A DNA stretch of 16,803 nt. Source: AWTP1-18 sp036518635. GTDB taxonomy: Bacteria > Pseudomonadota > Gammaproteobacteria > Burkholderiales > Rhodocyclaceae. The translations under genes and the position numbers were made by a program. Of the stretch, positions 1-7,206 are shown in pieces (position 1 is the stretch's first letter; each line of letters starts with the position of its first letter). The stretch spans positions 1-16,803 of the forward strand of contig DATDMT010000187.1 of the NCBI GenBank assembly GCA_036518635.1. Direction: 5' to 3'. A model generated the notes under the pieces. That model worked only from the letters and a program-made list of their open reading frames with translations. It did not search any database and had not been told where the DNA came from.

Positions 1-1
1 G

Positions 2-364
2 GTGGGTGCAATTTCTGCGCGTATCCGCCAGCGCTGGCTGGTCTGGGCCCTGATCAGCTTCTTCGTGCTGACGCAAGTCATCGGCGGCAGCGTCGTGATC
101 GAAAGCGCGATCGAGCGCGCCGAGTTCGGTGTCGGCGCCTGCTCGACGATCGATCAGGAATGTCGGGTGCAACCGGACTCCAGCATCTCCCTCGGCGAAG
201 CCCCGTCGAGCTACCTCAACCTGACCGTGCATTTGTCCGGCGTTCTGCCGAGCGATGCCCTGATTGCCGAGTTCCTCGGCTTGAGCGCCGCCCTGGTTCC
301 GTTCCTGAATCCGCTGCAGATTCGTACCTTCGTCACGCGGATATTTCACCCTCCGAAGACCTGA
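2..364 (+). CDS. Hypothetical membrane-anchored protein, possibly 5'-truncated
   Basis: I do not recognise this 120-residue protein. The frame is open from the window edge and its first possible start is a GTG at base 2, so the true start may lie upstream. Residues about 12-33 form a hydrophobic segment after several Arg residues (an inside-positive signal anchor or uncleaved signal peptide). A second, weaker hydrophobic stretch lies at about 80-103. Two cysteines sit between them (in GACST and QECR) and could form a disulfide outside the cytoplasm. The C-terminus is short and basic. The stop codon lies inside the left arm of a hairpin (361-385). Function unknown. Confidence 0.5.
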   Translation: MGAISARIRQRWLVWALISFFVLTQVIGGSVVIESAIERAEFGVGACSTIDQECRVQPDSSISLGEAPSSYLNLTVHLSGVLPSDALIAEFLGLSAALVPFLNPLQIRTFVTRIFHPPKT

Positions 365-385
365 CTTGGCGGATACGCCAGTCAG
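361..385 (+). other. Hairpin overlapping the stop codon of the first gene
   Basis: Left arm CTGAC-T-TGGCG (361-371) pairs with CGCCAGTCAG (376-385) around a GATA loop, giving a 10-bp stem with one bulged T. The stop codon at 362-364 is in the left arm. No T-run follows, so it is more likely an mRNA 3'-end stabiliser or half of a tandem structure than a terminator by itself. Confidence 0.45.
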
Positions 386-387
386 CA

Positions 388-410
388 CCGCCGCCCTCGG
401 CGGCGGATTT
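388..410 (+). terminator. GC-rich hairpin with short T tract
   Basis: A perfect 8-bp stem, CCGCCGCC / GGCGGCGG, with loop CTC (396-398) is followed by ATTT. It lies directly behind the previous hairpin and 24 nt after the first gene. The T tract is short, so this is a weak intrinsic terminator candidate. Confidence 0.4.
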
Positions 411-536
411 CCGCGCCTTTCCCTGCTGTCGCCAAGCAACTGACCTCGCCTGTTCCGTGGGGCGGATGCATTGCCGCGGCAAACGGGACTTGGCCGAACC
501 CCATCGGTATTGAATTGGTGTTCCGCGAATCCCGGT

Positions 537-560
537 AGACGTGCCCGACGGCCGTCTTTT
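537..560 (+). terminator. Rho-independent terminator or attenuator
   Basis: AGACG (537-541), a bulged T, and GCC (543-545) pair with GGC (550-552) and CGTCT (553-557) around loop CGAC. The 3' arm runs into TTT at 558-560. It could end transcription from the first gene, or attenuate transcription entering the gene at 700. The rest of 411-699 shows no convincing gene apart from the short reading frame at 597. Confidence 0.5.
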
Positions 561-596
561 CAAGCGCCAGGATGCGTGGACGGAAAGAGGAATGAA

Positions 597-710
597 ATGA
601 ATCGAAAATCGGCCACGTCGCGGCGTGGCAAAGGCCAAACAAGTTTTTGCGCGCCTTTGGCGCTCCGCTCGACCCCATCGGCCATCGTCGAGGTGCGACA
701 TGATTGCTGA
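597..710 (+). CDS. Possible 37-residue leader ORF
   Basis: An ATG at 597 lies just after an AAAGAGG-like ribosome site (585-591) and opens 37 codons, MNRKSATSRR to VEVRHDC. They end 8 nt inside the next gene (start at 700), which would allow translational coupling. The peptide is basic and resembles nothing I know. Against it: the frame may be fortuitous in GC-rich DNA, and the next gene has its own ribosome site. Confidence 0.2.
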   Translation: MNRKSATSRRGKGQTSFCAPLALRSTPSAIVEVRHDC

Positions 711-1185
711 CAACGGTCTGGTGGCCTTCATGGCGCGGCGCCAGGCGGACACGGAGTCCCTGCTCGACATCGTGTCCGTGAAATGGGTCGGCGGCGGCCG
801 GCCGAACGCCTGCTTCCAAAACGCGCAGGCCCTGGCCTCGTCCAAGGACGTCAAGGTGGTCAGCGGTTGGCTTGCCTTACCCTTCGATCCCGAGCACAAC
901 GCCAGGCACTTCGTCCAGCACTGGTGGAACTACATGCCGGCCTTGAAGCAGTTCGTCGACATCACGCCGGAAATCGAGGATGGGTCCATCTACATCCCGG
1001 ATCTGTCGATCGCCCGGCTCTGCGTCTTGAAGAACCACGAGTTCCAGACGCAGTGCATATCGACCACCATCGTCTACGGCAACGGCGTGTTCTACGCGGT
1101 GGACCACAGCAAGGGGCAGGACGAAAACTCCCGGGTGCTCACCTCCCTGAAGGACGATGAGCTGTTTCCGCAGTGCTTTGCCTGA
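700..1185 (+). CDS. Hypothetical soluble protein, 161 aa
   Basis: I do not recognise the family. The ATG at 700 was chosen because GAGG lies 6 nt upstream (690-693). A GTG at 625 would add 25 Arg/Lys-rich residues with no comparable ribosome site. The protein has no signal peptide or membrane segment. It is rich in aromatic and acidic residues, has several Cys (ACFQN, LCVL, TQCIS, QCFA), and contains patches such as WLALPF, HFVQHWWNY and GNGVFYAVDHSKG that look like a small globular alpha/beta fold. It converges on the YedI-type gene with 23 nt between the stops. No function is claimed. Confidence 0.6.
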   Translation: MIADNGLVAFMARRQADTESLLDIVSVKWVGGGRPNACFQNAQALASSKDVKVVSGWLALPFDPEHNARHFVQHWWNYMPALKQFVDITPEIEDGSIYIPDLSIARLCVLKNHEFQTQCISTTIVYGNGVFYAVDHSKGQDENSRVLTSLKDDELFPQCFA

Positions 1186-1208
1186 AGGGGCGGCGCGAAG
1201 AGCCTGGA

Positions 1209-2114
1209 TCAGGGGGCCTTGGGCAGCAGCTTGGCGGCGGCAGTCACTGCGCCCAGGGCCAGCGCGCCCGCCGCCACTCCGGTGAGCCCGTCCGCCAGCA
1301 GCGCCAGGGGGCCGGGCAGCGCCTCGACGGCGTGGTGCAGGGCCGGGATGCCGTGGCTGAGAATGCCGCCGCCGACCAGGAACATCGCCGCGGTGCCGAC
1401 CACCGTCAAAGCCTTCATCAGCAGCGGCGCGGCCTGCAGGATCAGCCCGCCGATGCGTCGCTGCAGTCGTACCCCCGCGCCGTCGCCGCTCCGGCGCAGC
1501 AGGTAGAGCCCGGCATCGTCGAACTTGACGATGGCAGCGACCAGGCCATACACCCCGACCGTCATGATCAGTGCGATGCCGGAGAGCACCCAGACCTGGG
1601 TCATGAAGGCGGCATCGGCGACGATGCCCAGGGTGATGGCGATGATCTCCGCCGAGAGGACGAAGTCGGTGCGGATCGCGCCGCGGATTTTGTCCTGCTC
1701 CAGGGCCACCATGTCGATCTGCTGGTCGCTCACCGCCTTGAGCAGTTCGGCCTCGTGGGCGGCATCCGCCGCCGCGCTGTGAAGAAACTTGTGGGCCAGC
1801 TTTTCCATGCCCTCGAAGCAGAGGAACAGGCCGCCCAGCATCAACAGCGGCATCACCGCCCAGGGCGCCAGGGCGGAGAGCGCCAGCGCCAGCGGCACCA
1901 GGATGGCCTTGTTGCGCAGCGAGCCCTTGGCTACCGCCCAGACCACCGGCAACTCCCGCTCGGCATTGACGCCGGCCACCTGCTGCGCATTCAGCGCCAG
2001 GTCGTCGCCGAGCACGCCGGTGGTCTTTTGCGCGGCAACCTTGGTCAGCAGGGCGACGTCGTCGAGGACGGCGGCGATGTCGTCGATCAGGGCGAAGAGA
2101 CTGGAAACGGCCAT
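1209..2114 (-). CDS. YedI/DUF808-family inner-membrane protein
   Basis: The 301-residue protein starts MAVSSLFALIDDIA, the characteristic opening of the DUF808 (YedI) family, and matches the usual length of about 300. Next come VALLTKVAAQKTTGVLGDDLA and the N-A-E-R-E-L-P segment typical of the family. Several hydrophobic helices follow (about 76-95, 150-200, 215-235 and 250-295). Function is unknown in the family; it is a polytopic inner-membrane protein. No good ribosome site precedes the ATG, but the start matches the family N-terminus. It is divergent from the DUF2892 gene across a 300-nt spacer and convergent with the preceding gene. The long open frame on the opposite strand here is a GC-rich shadow. 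Confidence 0.85.
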   Translation of the reverse strand: MAVSSLFALIDDIAAVLDDVALLTKVAAQKTTGVLGDDLALNAQQVAGVNAERELPVVWAVAKGSLRNKAILVPLALALSALAPWAVMPLLMLGGLFLCFEGMEKLAHKFLHSAAADAAHEAELLKAVSDQQIDMVALEQDKIRGAIRTDFVLSAEIIAITLGIVADAAFMTQVWVLSGIALIMTVGVYGLVAAIVKFDDAGLYLLRRSGDGAGVRLQRRIGGLILQAAPLLMKALTVVGTAAMFLVGGGILSHGIPALHHAVEALPGPLALLADGLTGVAAGALALGAVTAAAKLLPKAP

Positions 2115-2414
2115 GGCTTGGAGTAAGGAGGCGGTGTTGGCAAGGCGGCTATATTACGGTCATCGGCATCGAGTGAGTGCCGCGTCGGCCTTGCCTCTGG
2201 CGAACGCCCGCTGCCGGACTGGCGCCCGGTCGGGCGATTTAATCCGCATGGCGGCGAACGATTGGCGGCATCGGCAGTCTCACTATTCGGGTGAGATGGA
2301 ATTCGCAAGAGCTGGCCCACTTAAGCAGTAAGAAAACCGATTTCGGCACATCCCTTCTTCTCTGGCCAACTTCGCGGTAGCGAACATTTCGCTTCCAACG
2401 AAAAGGAGTACGAG
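2115..2414. promoter_or_regulatory. Divergent intergenic spacer with small hairpins
   Basis: This 300-nt spacer separates the divergent YedI-type and DUF2892 genes and should hold both promoters, but I see no clear -35/-10 pair. It holds a 6-bp hairpin, TCTCAC / GTGAGA, with loop TATTCGG (2278-2296). Closer to the DUF2892 start are two 5-bp hairpins, TTCGC-GGTA-GCGAA (2371-2384) and TTTCG / CGAAA (2387-2403). The last touches the AAAAGGAG ribosome site, so it could modulate translation. No gene is evident in it. Confidence 0.35.
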
Positions 2415-2624
2415 ATGAAATCGAATGTCGGAAACCGAGAGCGCGGCGTTCGCGCAATGGTTGGCGTGGCCCTGATCAGTGCTACGCTTTTCGGCTTGAT
2501 CGGCGTCTGGGGCTGGATCGGCATCGTGCCGCTGGCGACCGCGCTGTTCAGCTTCTGTCCGCTGTATGCCTTGCTCGGGATGAATTCCTGCGAGGCAGTG
2601 CCCGTATCCGGCCGTAAGGCTTAG
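2415..2624 (+). CDS. DUF2892-family small membrane protein
   Basis: The 69-residue protein starts MKSNVGNRERGVRAMVG, followed by hydrophobic helices at about 17-33 and 36-52, and then FCPLYALLGMNSCE. This is the DUF2892 signature, also found as the membrane domain of YgaP-type proteins, where the CPLY..LG..TC-type motif is conserved. Length is normal for a stand-alone member. A strong AAAAGGAG ribosome site lies 6-7 nt before the ATG. A 9-bp hairpin follows, before the slipin gene. The family's function is not established; the two cysteines at the membrane surface suggest, as inference only, a link with sulfur or redox chemistry. Confidence 0.85.
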   Translation: MKSNVGNRERGVRAMVGVALISATLFGLIGVWGWIGIVPLATALFSFCPLYALLGMNSCEAVPVSGRKA

Positions 2625-2644
2625 GGCACTTTCTAAGCCGCTTG

Positions 2645-2668
2645 ATCCGGCGGGGGGCCGCCGGATTT
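2645..2668 (+). terminator. Perfect 9-bp hairpin between the DUF2892 and slipin genes
   Basis: ATCCGGCGG (2645-2653) and CCGCCGGAT (2658-2666) pair perfectly around a GGGG loop, and T residues continue to 2668. It ends 25 nt before the slipin ATG, so it could be an intrinsic terminator of the DUF2892 transcript or an attenuator in front of the slipin gene. Confidence 0.5.
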
Positions 2669-2693
2669 CGCAGCGGGTTTCTGGAGGTGGCAG

Positions 2694-3479
2694 ATGACGA
2701 TCGACCCTGGCTTTGCCGGTTTTCTGCTTCCGGTCGCGGCTCTGCTGCTGGTCCTGTTGGCAGTCTCCGCGGTACGGATATTCCGCGAGTACGAGCGCGG
2801 CGTGGTGTTTACCCTGGGCCGCTTCCAGCAGGTGAAAGGGCCCGGATTGGTCATCATCATTCCTGCCATTCAGCAGGTGGTGCGGGTGGATTTGCGCACC
2901 GTGGTGCTGGAGGTGCCGACCCAGGACGTGATCTCGCGGGACAACGTGTCCGTCAAGGTGAGCGCCGTGGTTTATTTCCGCGTCGTCGATCCGCAAAAAT
3001 CCATCATCCAGGTGGTCGATTTCCTCAATGCCACCAGCCAACTGGCGCAGACCATGCTGCGCTCGGTGCTCGGCAAGCATCTGCTGGACGACATGCTGTC
3101 CGAGCGGGAGCGGCTGAATCTGGACATTCAGCAAGCGCTGGATGCGCAGACGGATACCTGGGGCATCAAGGTCTCCAACGTCGAAATCAAGCAGGTGGAC
3201 CTGACCGAATCGATGATCCGCGCCATCGCCCGGCAAGCCGAGGCGGAGCGGGAACGGCGGGCCAAGGTGATTCATGCCGAGGGCGAGTTGCAGGCCTCGG
3301 AAAAACTCTTCCAGGCGGCGCAGGTGTTGGCCCAGGAGCCGCAGGCGATTCTGCTGCGCTACCTGGAAACCCTCACCGTGATCGGCGCCGACAAGAACAC
3401 CACCATTGTCTTTCCGCTGCCGATGGATGTGGTGGCGCCTTTCCTCAAGAAGTCGGGATTGGACAAGGCGGCCGTTTGA
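2694..3479 (+). CDS. Slipin (SPFH/band 7, stomatin-like membrane protein)
   Basis: This 261-residue stomatin/slipin-type SPFH protein should form oligomeric scaffolds at the inner membrane. It has an N-terminal membrane helix (about 8-27) and then IFREYERGVVFTLGRF and KGPGLVIIIP, the hallmark opening of the band 7 domain. VDLRTVVLEVPTQDVISRDN and the NVEIKQVDL / MIRAIARQAEAERERRAKVI stretch follow, the latter beginning the coiled coil. The C-terminus carries TTIVFPLPMDVV, typical of bacterial slipins. GGAGG (2682-2686) precedes the ATG. Slipins are often encoded beside an NfeD-type protein; none is next to this gene. Confidence 0.9.
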   Translation: MTIDPGFAGFLLPVAALLLVLLAVSAVRIFREYERGVVFTLGRFQQVKGPGLVIIIPAIQQVVRVDLRTVVLEVPTQDVISRDNVSVKVSAVVYFRVVDPQKSIIQVVDFLNATSQLAQTMLRSVLGKHLLDDMLSERERLNLDIQQALDAQTDTWGIKVSNVEIKQVDLTESMIRAIARQAEAERERRAKVIHAEGELQASEKLFQAAQVLAQEPQAILLRYLETLTVIGADKNTTIVFPLPMDVVAPFLKKSGLDKAAV

Positions 3480-3518
3480 ATTGTGCCGGGTTGACCCTAC
3501 GAGCGACGCGTCGGCGCT

Positions 3519-4244
3519 TCAAAAGCGCGTGCCGATCGCCAGTCGCAGGGCATCCACCGAAGTGAAGTTGGTTTTCGGATCCCAGGCGGCGCGGACGAAA
3601 AAACGCGGCCAGTCGTAAGCCAGGGTCAGGCCCCAGCGGTGGATCGTCGCGTCGTCCACGCGGCCGGTCTTGTACAGGGCGTCCACGGTCAGGCGCTGGC
3701 CGTCGGCCAGGGGCTGGCGGTAGAGGAAATGCATGTGCCGCTGGTCCGGGTTCTCGCGGTTGTCGCGCACCAACTGCCACATGAAGAGTTGGTTGTCGTC
3801 GCTGCGGTGCCCGGCGGAAAGCGTGTAGGCGTCGTTCGGGTCGAAGTTCAGGTTCCAGTAGGGGCGTAGGTTGGTACGGCCCAGGCCGGCGCCGACGAAC
3901 CAGGGGGCGCCGGTCTCGATGCCGATGCTGCCGCCGACGAAGCCGCCGGAGGCGAGCTGGATCGACGGGCTGATGCGCACCGCTTCGCCATAGCTGTTGT
4001 CCCAGCCGCCGCGCCATTGGCGGATATCCTGGTCGGCGAGGCGGAACCAGCCGAGCCAGAGGTTGCCGCTTTCCGAACTGCGGCGCAGGTTGAGGTCGAT
4101 GCCGCTGCTGTGGTCGGAGAAGCCGTACCAGCCGGTGGTGAGCTTGTATGCGGGCGCAGCGGCCCCTTCTTCGGCATGGGCCTGGCCGATGCCGGCGATG
4201 GCGCAGCAGAGCAGCAGCGGGATAGGCATTGAGCGATGGAACAT
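3519..4244 (-). CDS. Putative outer-membrane beta-barrel protein
   Basis: Starting at the ATG at 4244 gives 241 residues that open with a signal peptide: MFHRSMPIPLLLCCAIAGIG, then QAHA before EEG, a normal signal peptidase I site. A longer frame from a GTG at 4298 would put 18 polar residues before the signal and is less likely. The mature part alternates short amphipathic strands rich in Gly, Trp and Tyr (LTTGWYGFSDHSSGIDLNLRR, NLWLGWFRLADQD, FVGGSIGIETG, RWGLTLAYDW) and ends in Phe (AIGTRF), as outer-membrane barrels recognised by BAM do. No specific family is recognised. It converges with the slipin gene and is divergent from the DUF1345 gene. Confidence 0.7.
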   Translation of the reverse strand: MFHRSMPIPLLLCCAIAGIGQAHAEEGAAAPAYKLTTGWYGFSDHSSGIDLNLRRSSESGNLWLGWFRLADQDIRQWRGGWDNSYGEAVRISPSIQLASGGFVGGSIGIETGAPWFVGAGLGRTNLRPYWNLNFDPNDAYTLSAGHRSDDNQLFMWQLVRDNRENPDQRHMHFLYRQPLADGQRLTVDALYKTGRVDDATIHRWGLTLAYDWPRFFVRAAWDPKTNFTSVDALRLAIGTRF

Positions 4245-4353
4245 GGGATGGCTCGCGGCGGTTGGTGTCGTTCGATGGCTGCGATGGTACTTGCTCACGG
4301 CTTTGCCGGCAGCCCCTTTTCCCCCGGGTGGCGTCCCGCGTTAGGATTGCGGC

Positions 4354-5037
4354 ATGCCCGACACGCCCATCCCCCGCCATTCCTTGCCCGTGCGCCTGCT
4401 GCTGGCCCGGCCGCGTCTTTTCATCAGCGCCCTGGCCGGCCTTGCGACATTCCTACTGCTGCCCGAGGCGCTGGCCAGCCATCCGGTGACCCGCCTGATC
4501 GTCGCCTGGAATGCCGGCGCCTGCCTGTACCTGCTGCTGGCCCTGCGCATGATGTTCTGGTCCAGCCACGAACGCATGCGCAGCCGTGCCCTGCAGCAGG
4601 ACGAGGGGCGCATCGTGGTGCTGGTCCTGGTGGTGATCGCGGCGATCGTCAGCCTGGGGGCCATCGTCGCCCAACTGGGCGTTGCCAAGGATATGCATGG
4701 CCTGCCGCGCTATGCCCACATCGGCCTGGCGGCGCTGACCATCCTGTCTTCCTGGGCCTTCACCCAGGTGATGTTCGCCCTGCATTACGCTCACGATTAC
4801 TACGGCGCCGAGCTGCGCGGCGGCAGCGGCGGGCTGGCCTTTCCCGGCGGCCACGCACCGGACTATGGCGACTTCCTCTATTTCGCCTGCGTCATCGGCA
4901 CCTCCGGCCAGACTGCCGACATCAGCTTCACGTGCCGTTTCATGCGCCGCATCGGTCTGGTCCATTGCGTGCTGGCCTTCTTCTTCAATACCACTTTGGT
5001 CGCGCTGACGATCAACATCGCCTCGGGGCTGGTCTGA
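4354..5037 (+). CDS. DUF1345-family integral membrane protein
   Basis: This 227-residue protein has about five hydrophobic helices (roughly 22-42, 48-66, 86-110, 126-146, 198-225). It carries the DUF1345 hallmarks: FALHYAHDYYG, then FPGGHAPDYGDFLYFACVIGTSGQTADI, and the terminal VLAFFFNTTLVALTINIASG. Family members are uncharacterised inner-membrane proteins. AGGA lies 7 nt before the ATG. It is divergent from the barrel protein gene with 109 nt between starts, so a shared regulatory region is possible. Confidence 0.88.
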   Translation: MPDTPIPRHSLPVRLLLARPRLFISALAGLATFLLLPEALASHPVTRLIVAWNAGACLYLLLALRMMFWSSHERMRSRALQQDEGRIVVLVLVVIAAIVSLGAIVAQLGVAKDMHGLPRYAHIGLAALTILSSWAFTQVMFALHYAHDYYGAELRGGSGGLAFPGGHAPDYGDFLYFACVIGTSGQTADISFTCRFMRRIGLVHCVLAFFFNTTLVALTINIASGLV

Positions 5038-5070
5038 GGGGCCGGTCACGCTGCCGCACACAGCGGCCCC
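5038..5070 (+). terminator. Two-tier hairpin directly after the DUF1345 gene
   Basis: GGGGCC (5038-5043) pairs with GGCCCC (5065-5070), and inside it GCTG (5050-5053) pairs with CAGC (5061-5064). It starts immediately after the stop codon but has no T-run, so it is a transcript-end structure rather than a clear intrinsic terminator. Confidence 0.35.
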
Positions 5071-5166
5071 CAATGCCATCTGCGCCCTTGGCGAATTAAA
5101 ATACGCCTGCCGGTTTGGCGATTTGCGCCAGTCGCCGGCGCGTCAATCGCAACGTTTTCCATCGTC

Positions 5167-5907
5167 ATGGCCCTACTGTATTTGAGCAACCTGACCGCCA
5201 AGCCGCGTACGCGCCGGGCGGACCTGCATATCGGTATCGTTCTCACCGTCGTCGCCGGCGCCTTGAATGCCGGCGGCTTTCTCGCGGTGGGTCAATACAC
5301 TTCGCATATGACGGGAATGGTGTCCACCTTCGCCGACCAGATCGTTCTGCAAAACACCGAACTGGCGGTGGTCGCGCTGGTGTCCTGGTTTGCCTTCGTG
5401 GTGGGCGCCGGCGCGACGGCCATCCTGGTCAATCACCGGCGGCGTCTCGGCACCGCCAATGTCTATGCGATTCCGCTGCTGATCGAGGCGGCGCTGATAC
5501 TCGTCTTCGGCAGTTTTGGCGGTTCGCTGGAAAAGCGCGAGTTCGCCGATGTCTCGCTGGCGGTGATTACCCTGTGCCTGACCATGGGGCTGCAGAATGC
5601 GCTGATCACCAAGATTTCCCGGGCGGAGATTCGCACCACCCATGTCACCGGGCTGACCACAGACATGGGTATCGAACTGGGGAAACTGGTCTACTGGAAC
5701 CGCAATGATCCGCGGGCGATGAAGGCCGCTGTCGTGGCTAATCGCGACAAGCTGCGGGTGCATTCGATCCTGATCGGCGCATTCCTGGTCGGCGGCATCC
5801 TCGGTGCCGCGGGCTTCAAGCATCTCGGCTTCGCTTCGGCGGTGCCATTGGCCCTGGCGCTGGCGACTATCGCGATCGCTCCGATGGTCCGTCGGCGTAG
5901 CGAGTGA
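5167..5907 (+). CDS. YoaK/DUF1275-family membrane protein
   Basis: The 246-residue protein matches the DUF1275 (YoaK) family. Early on is a helix with GALNAGGFLAVGQYTSHMTGMVS, the conserved 'N-A-x-x-F ... T-x-H-M-T-G' region. In the middle is LTMGLQNALITKIS followed by RTTHVTGLTTDMGIELG, the second family signature. Six or so membrane helices are visible, and the tail is basic (RRRSE). The function is not established; it is an inner-membrane protein possibly involved in transport. No clear ribosome site precedes the ATG. It lies downstream of the DUF1345 gene on the same strand with a 129-nt gap. Confidence 0.88.
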   Translation: MALLYLSNLTAKPRTRRADLHIGIVLTVVAGALNAGGFLAVGQYTSHMTGMVSTFADQIVLQNTELAVVALVSWFAFVVGAGATAILVNHRRRLGTANVYAIPLLIEAALILVFGSFGGSLEKREFADVSLAVITLCLTMGLQNALITKISRAEIRTTHVTGLTTDMGIELGKLVYWNRNDPRAMKAAVVANRDKLRVHSILIGAFLVGGILGAAGFKHLGFASAVPLALALATIAIAPMVRRRSE

Positions 5908-5945
5908 CCGCGCGCTGACGCTAGCCGAAGCCGATGCCGCGCCTG

Positions 5946-5973
5946 CTGCAAGCCCGGGGCCAGCGGCTATACT
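5946..5973 (+). promoter_or_regulatory. Candidate sigma-70 promoter for the cyclase/kinase trio
   Basis: CTGCAA (5946-5951) and TATACT (5968-5973) are separated by 16 nt. The -10 matches consensus in five of six positions; the -35 is weak. It lies about 50 nt before the chosen start of the cyclase-like gene, a sensible place for a promoter driving the three co-directional genes to 8903. Confidence 0.4.
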
Positions 5974-6025
5974 CTTTGGGCAGCGCAGCAGACCTCGAAT
6001 AGAACAAGCCCCACACCGCGCCACG

Positions 6026-7138
6026 ATGCCAGCAGATATGGACGACACTTCCAACCGAACCTTCGTTTGCAGCGTGCTATTCCTCGATATCGTGGAATAT
6101 TCGAAGAAGTCGGTGAGCGAACAACTGAAGCTGAAGCAGCGCTTCAATGCGCTGTTGATCCACGCCCTGCAGCAGGTGGCGGCCAGCGACCGGATCGTGC
6201 TGGATACCGGCGACGGCGCCGCGGTGTGCTTTCTCGGCAGTCCCGAGGTGGCGATGTTCGTCGCGATGGACCTGCGCGACGGCATCGCCGGCGAAAGCCC
6301 CAATGAAACGCCGCCGCTGCTGGTGCGGATGGGCGCCAATCTGGGGCCGATCCGGCTGATCAAGGATATCAACGGCCAGATCAACATCATCGGCGACGGC
6401 GTCAATGTCGCGCAGCGGGTGATGAGCTTCGCCGACGAGAACACGGTCCTGGTCTCCCGCTCCTTCTACGAGGTGGTGTCGCGCCTGTCCGACGACTACG
6501 CGCAGATTCTCCACTACGAGGGCAGCCGCACCGACAAGCACGTGCGCGAACACGAGGTGTATGCGGTCGGCCCGAGCATTCCGCATAAGTATGCCGATCA
6601 GGCGCCGGCCGCCCGCGCGCCGGTCGTGCTCGAGCGCGCAGCCGACCCGGCGCTGGCCGAACGCGCCAAACCCGCCGCTGCGGCGGCAGTGGCCGGGCCG
6701 GGCATCAACAAGAAGTTGCTGGCCGGAGTCTCCCTGCTTGCCGCGGCCATCATCGGCGGCGGAGTGCTGCTGCGGCTGGGCCGCGGCGGTAGCGTCCCGG
6801 CCAGCCCGCCCACAACCGCGCCCGCCGAGGTCGCGCCACCGGTCCCAGCCAAGGCGCCCGCGGCTCAGTCGGCCGTCGCCGAGCGGCCGGCCAAACATGC
6901 GGTAGCCGAGGCGGCCAAGCCCGCCGCGCCGGCCAAAGCCACGCTGACGCTGACCATCCTGCCCTGGGGCGAGGTCTATGTGGACGGCCAGAAGCGCGGC
7001 GTCAGTCCGCCGCTGAAATCGATTGCGCTGGCGCCCGGCAGCCACACGGTGGAAATCAGGAATGCCGGCTTCCCCGCCCATGCGGAAAAGATCGAGGCCA
7101 AGCCGGGGGCGCAGCTCAAGATCAAGCACAAATTTTAG
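6026..7138 (+). CDS. Class III adenylate/guanylate cyclase-like protein with C-terminal PEGA domain
   Basis: The 370-residue protein has an N-terminal cyclase homology domain (about 13-190), a transmembrane helix (about 230-250, KKLLAGVSLLAAAIIGG), an Ala/Pro-rich linker, and a PEGA domain (about 305-370; ILPWGEVYVDGQKRGVSPPL, APGSHTVEIRNAGF). The metal-binding aspartates are present (D21 in FLDIVEYS, D63 in TGDG), as are the transition-state pair N127/R131 in GDGVNVAQR. The usual substrate-selecting Lys and Asp are replaced by L59 and N120, so activity and product are uncertain. The cyclase domain is cytoplasmic and PEGA periplasmic by topology. An ATG at 6038 is an alternative start; neither has a good ribosome site. 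It is followed after 68 nt by the lipoprotein gene, and then by the kinase. Confidence 0.85.
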   Translation: MPADMDDTSNRTFVCSVLFLDIVEYSKKSVSEQLKLKQRFNALLIHALQQVAASDRIVLDTGDGAAVCFLGSPEVAMFVAMDLRDGIAGESPNETPPLLVRMGANLGPIRLIKDINGQINIIGDGVNVAQRVMSFADENTVLVSRSFYEVVSRLSDDYAQILHYEGSRTDKHVREHEVYAVGPSIPHKYADQAPAARAPVVLERAADPALAERAKPAAAAAVAGPGINKKLLAGVSLLAAAIIGGGVLLRLGRGGSVPASPPTTAPAEVAPPVPAKAPAAQSAVAERPAKHAVAEAAKPAAPAKATLTLTILPWGEVYVDGQKRGVSPPLKSIALAPGSHTVEIRNAGFPAHAEKIEAKPGAQLKIKHKF

Positions 7139-7206
7139 GCGGGGCTCGGCGGCCCTTGCGGCGGTCGGGAGAACATGGTTTGAGGCAGCTTATCCGGGAG
7201 AACAAG

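Noticed and set aside
333..899. Minus-strand frames in the 364-700 spacer
   Set aside because: No ribosome site or protein-like pattern; they run antisense into the better-supported gene at 700-1185.
1173..2126. Long plus-strand open frame opposite the YedI-type gene
   Set aside because: It is Arg/Gln/His-rich with no domain or membrane pattern and exactly mirrors a clear DUF808 gene; a GC-rich antisense shadow.
2283..3275. Minus-strand open frame of 330 codons
   Set aside because: His/Gln/Asp-rich composition typical of antisense frames; it covers the well-supported slipin gene and its ribosome site.
3480..3518. Palindrome CGACGCGTCG between the slipin and barrel-protein genes as a bidirectional terminator
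   Set aside because: The palindrome has no loop and no T/A tracts on either side, so it cannot form a proper terminator hairpin.
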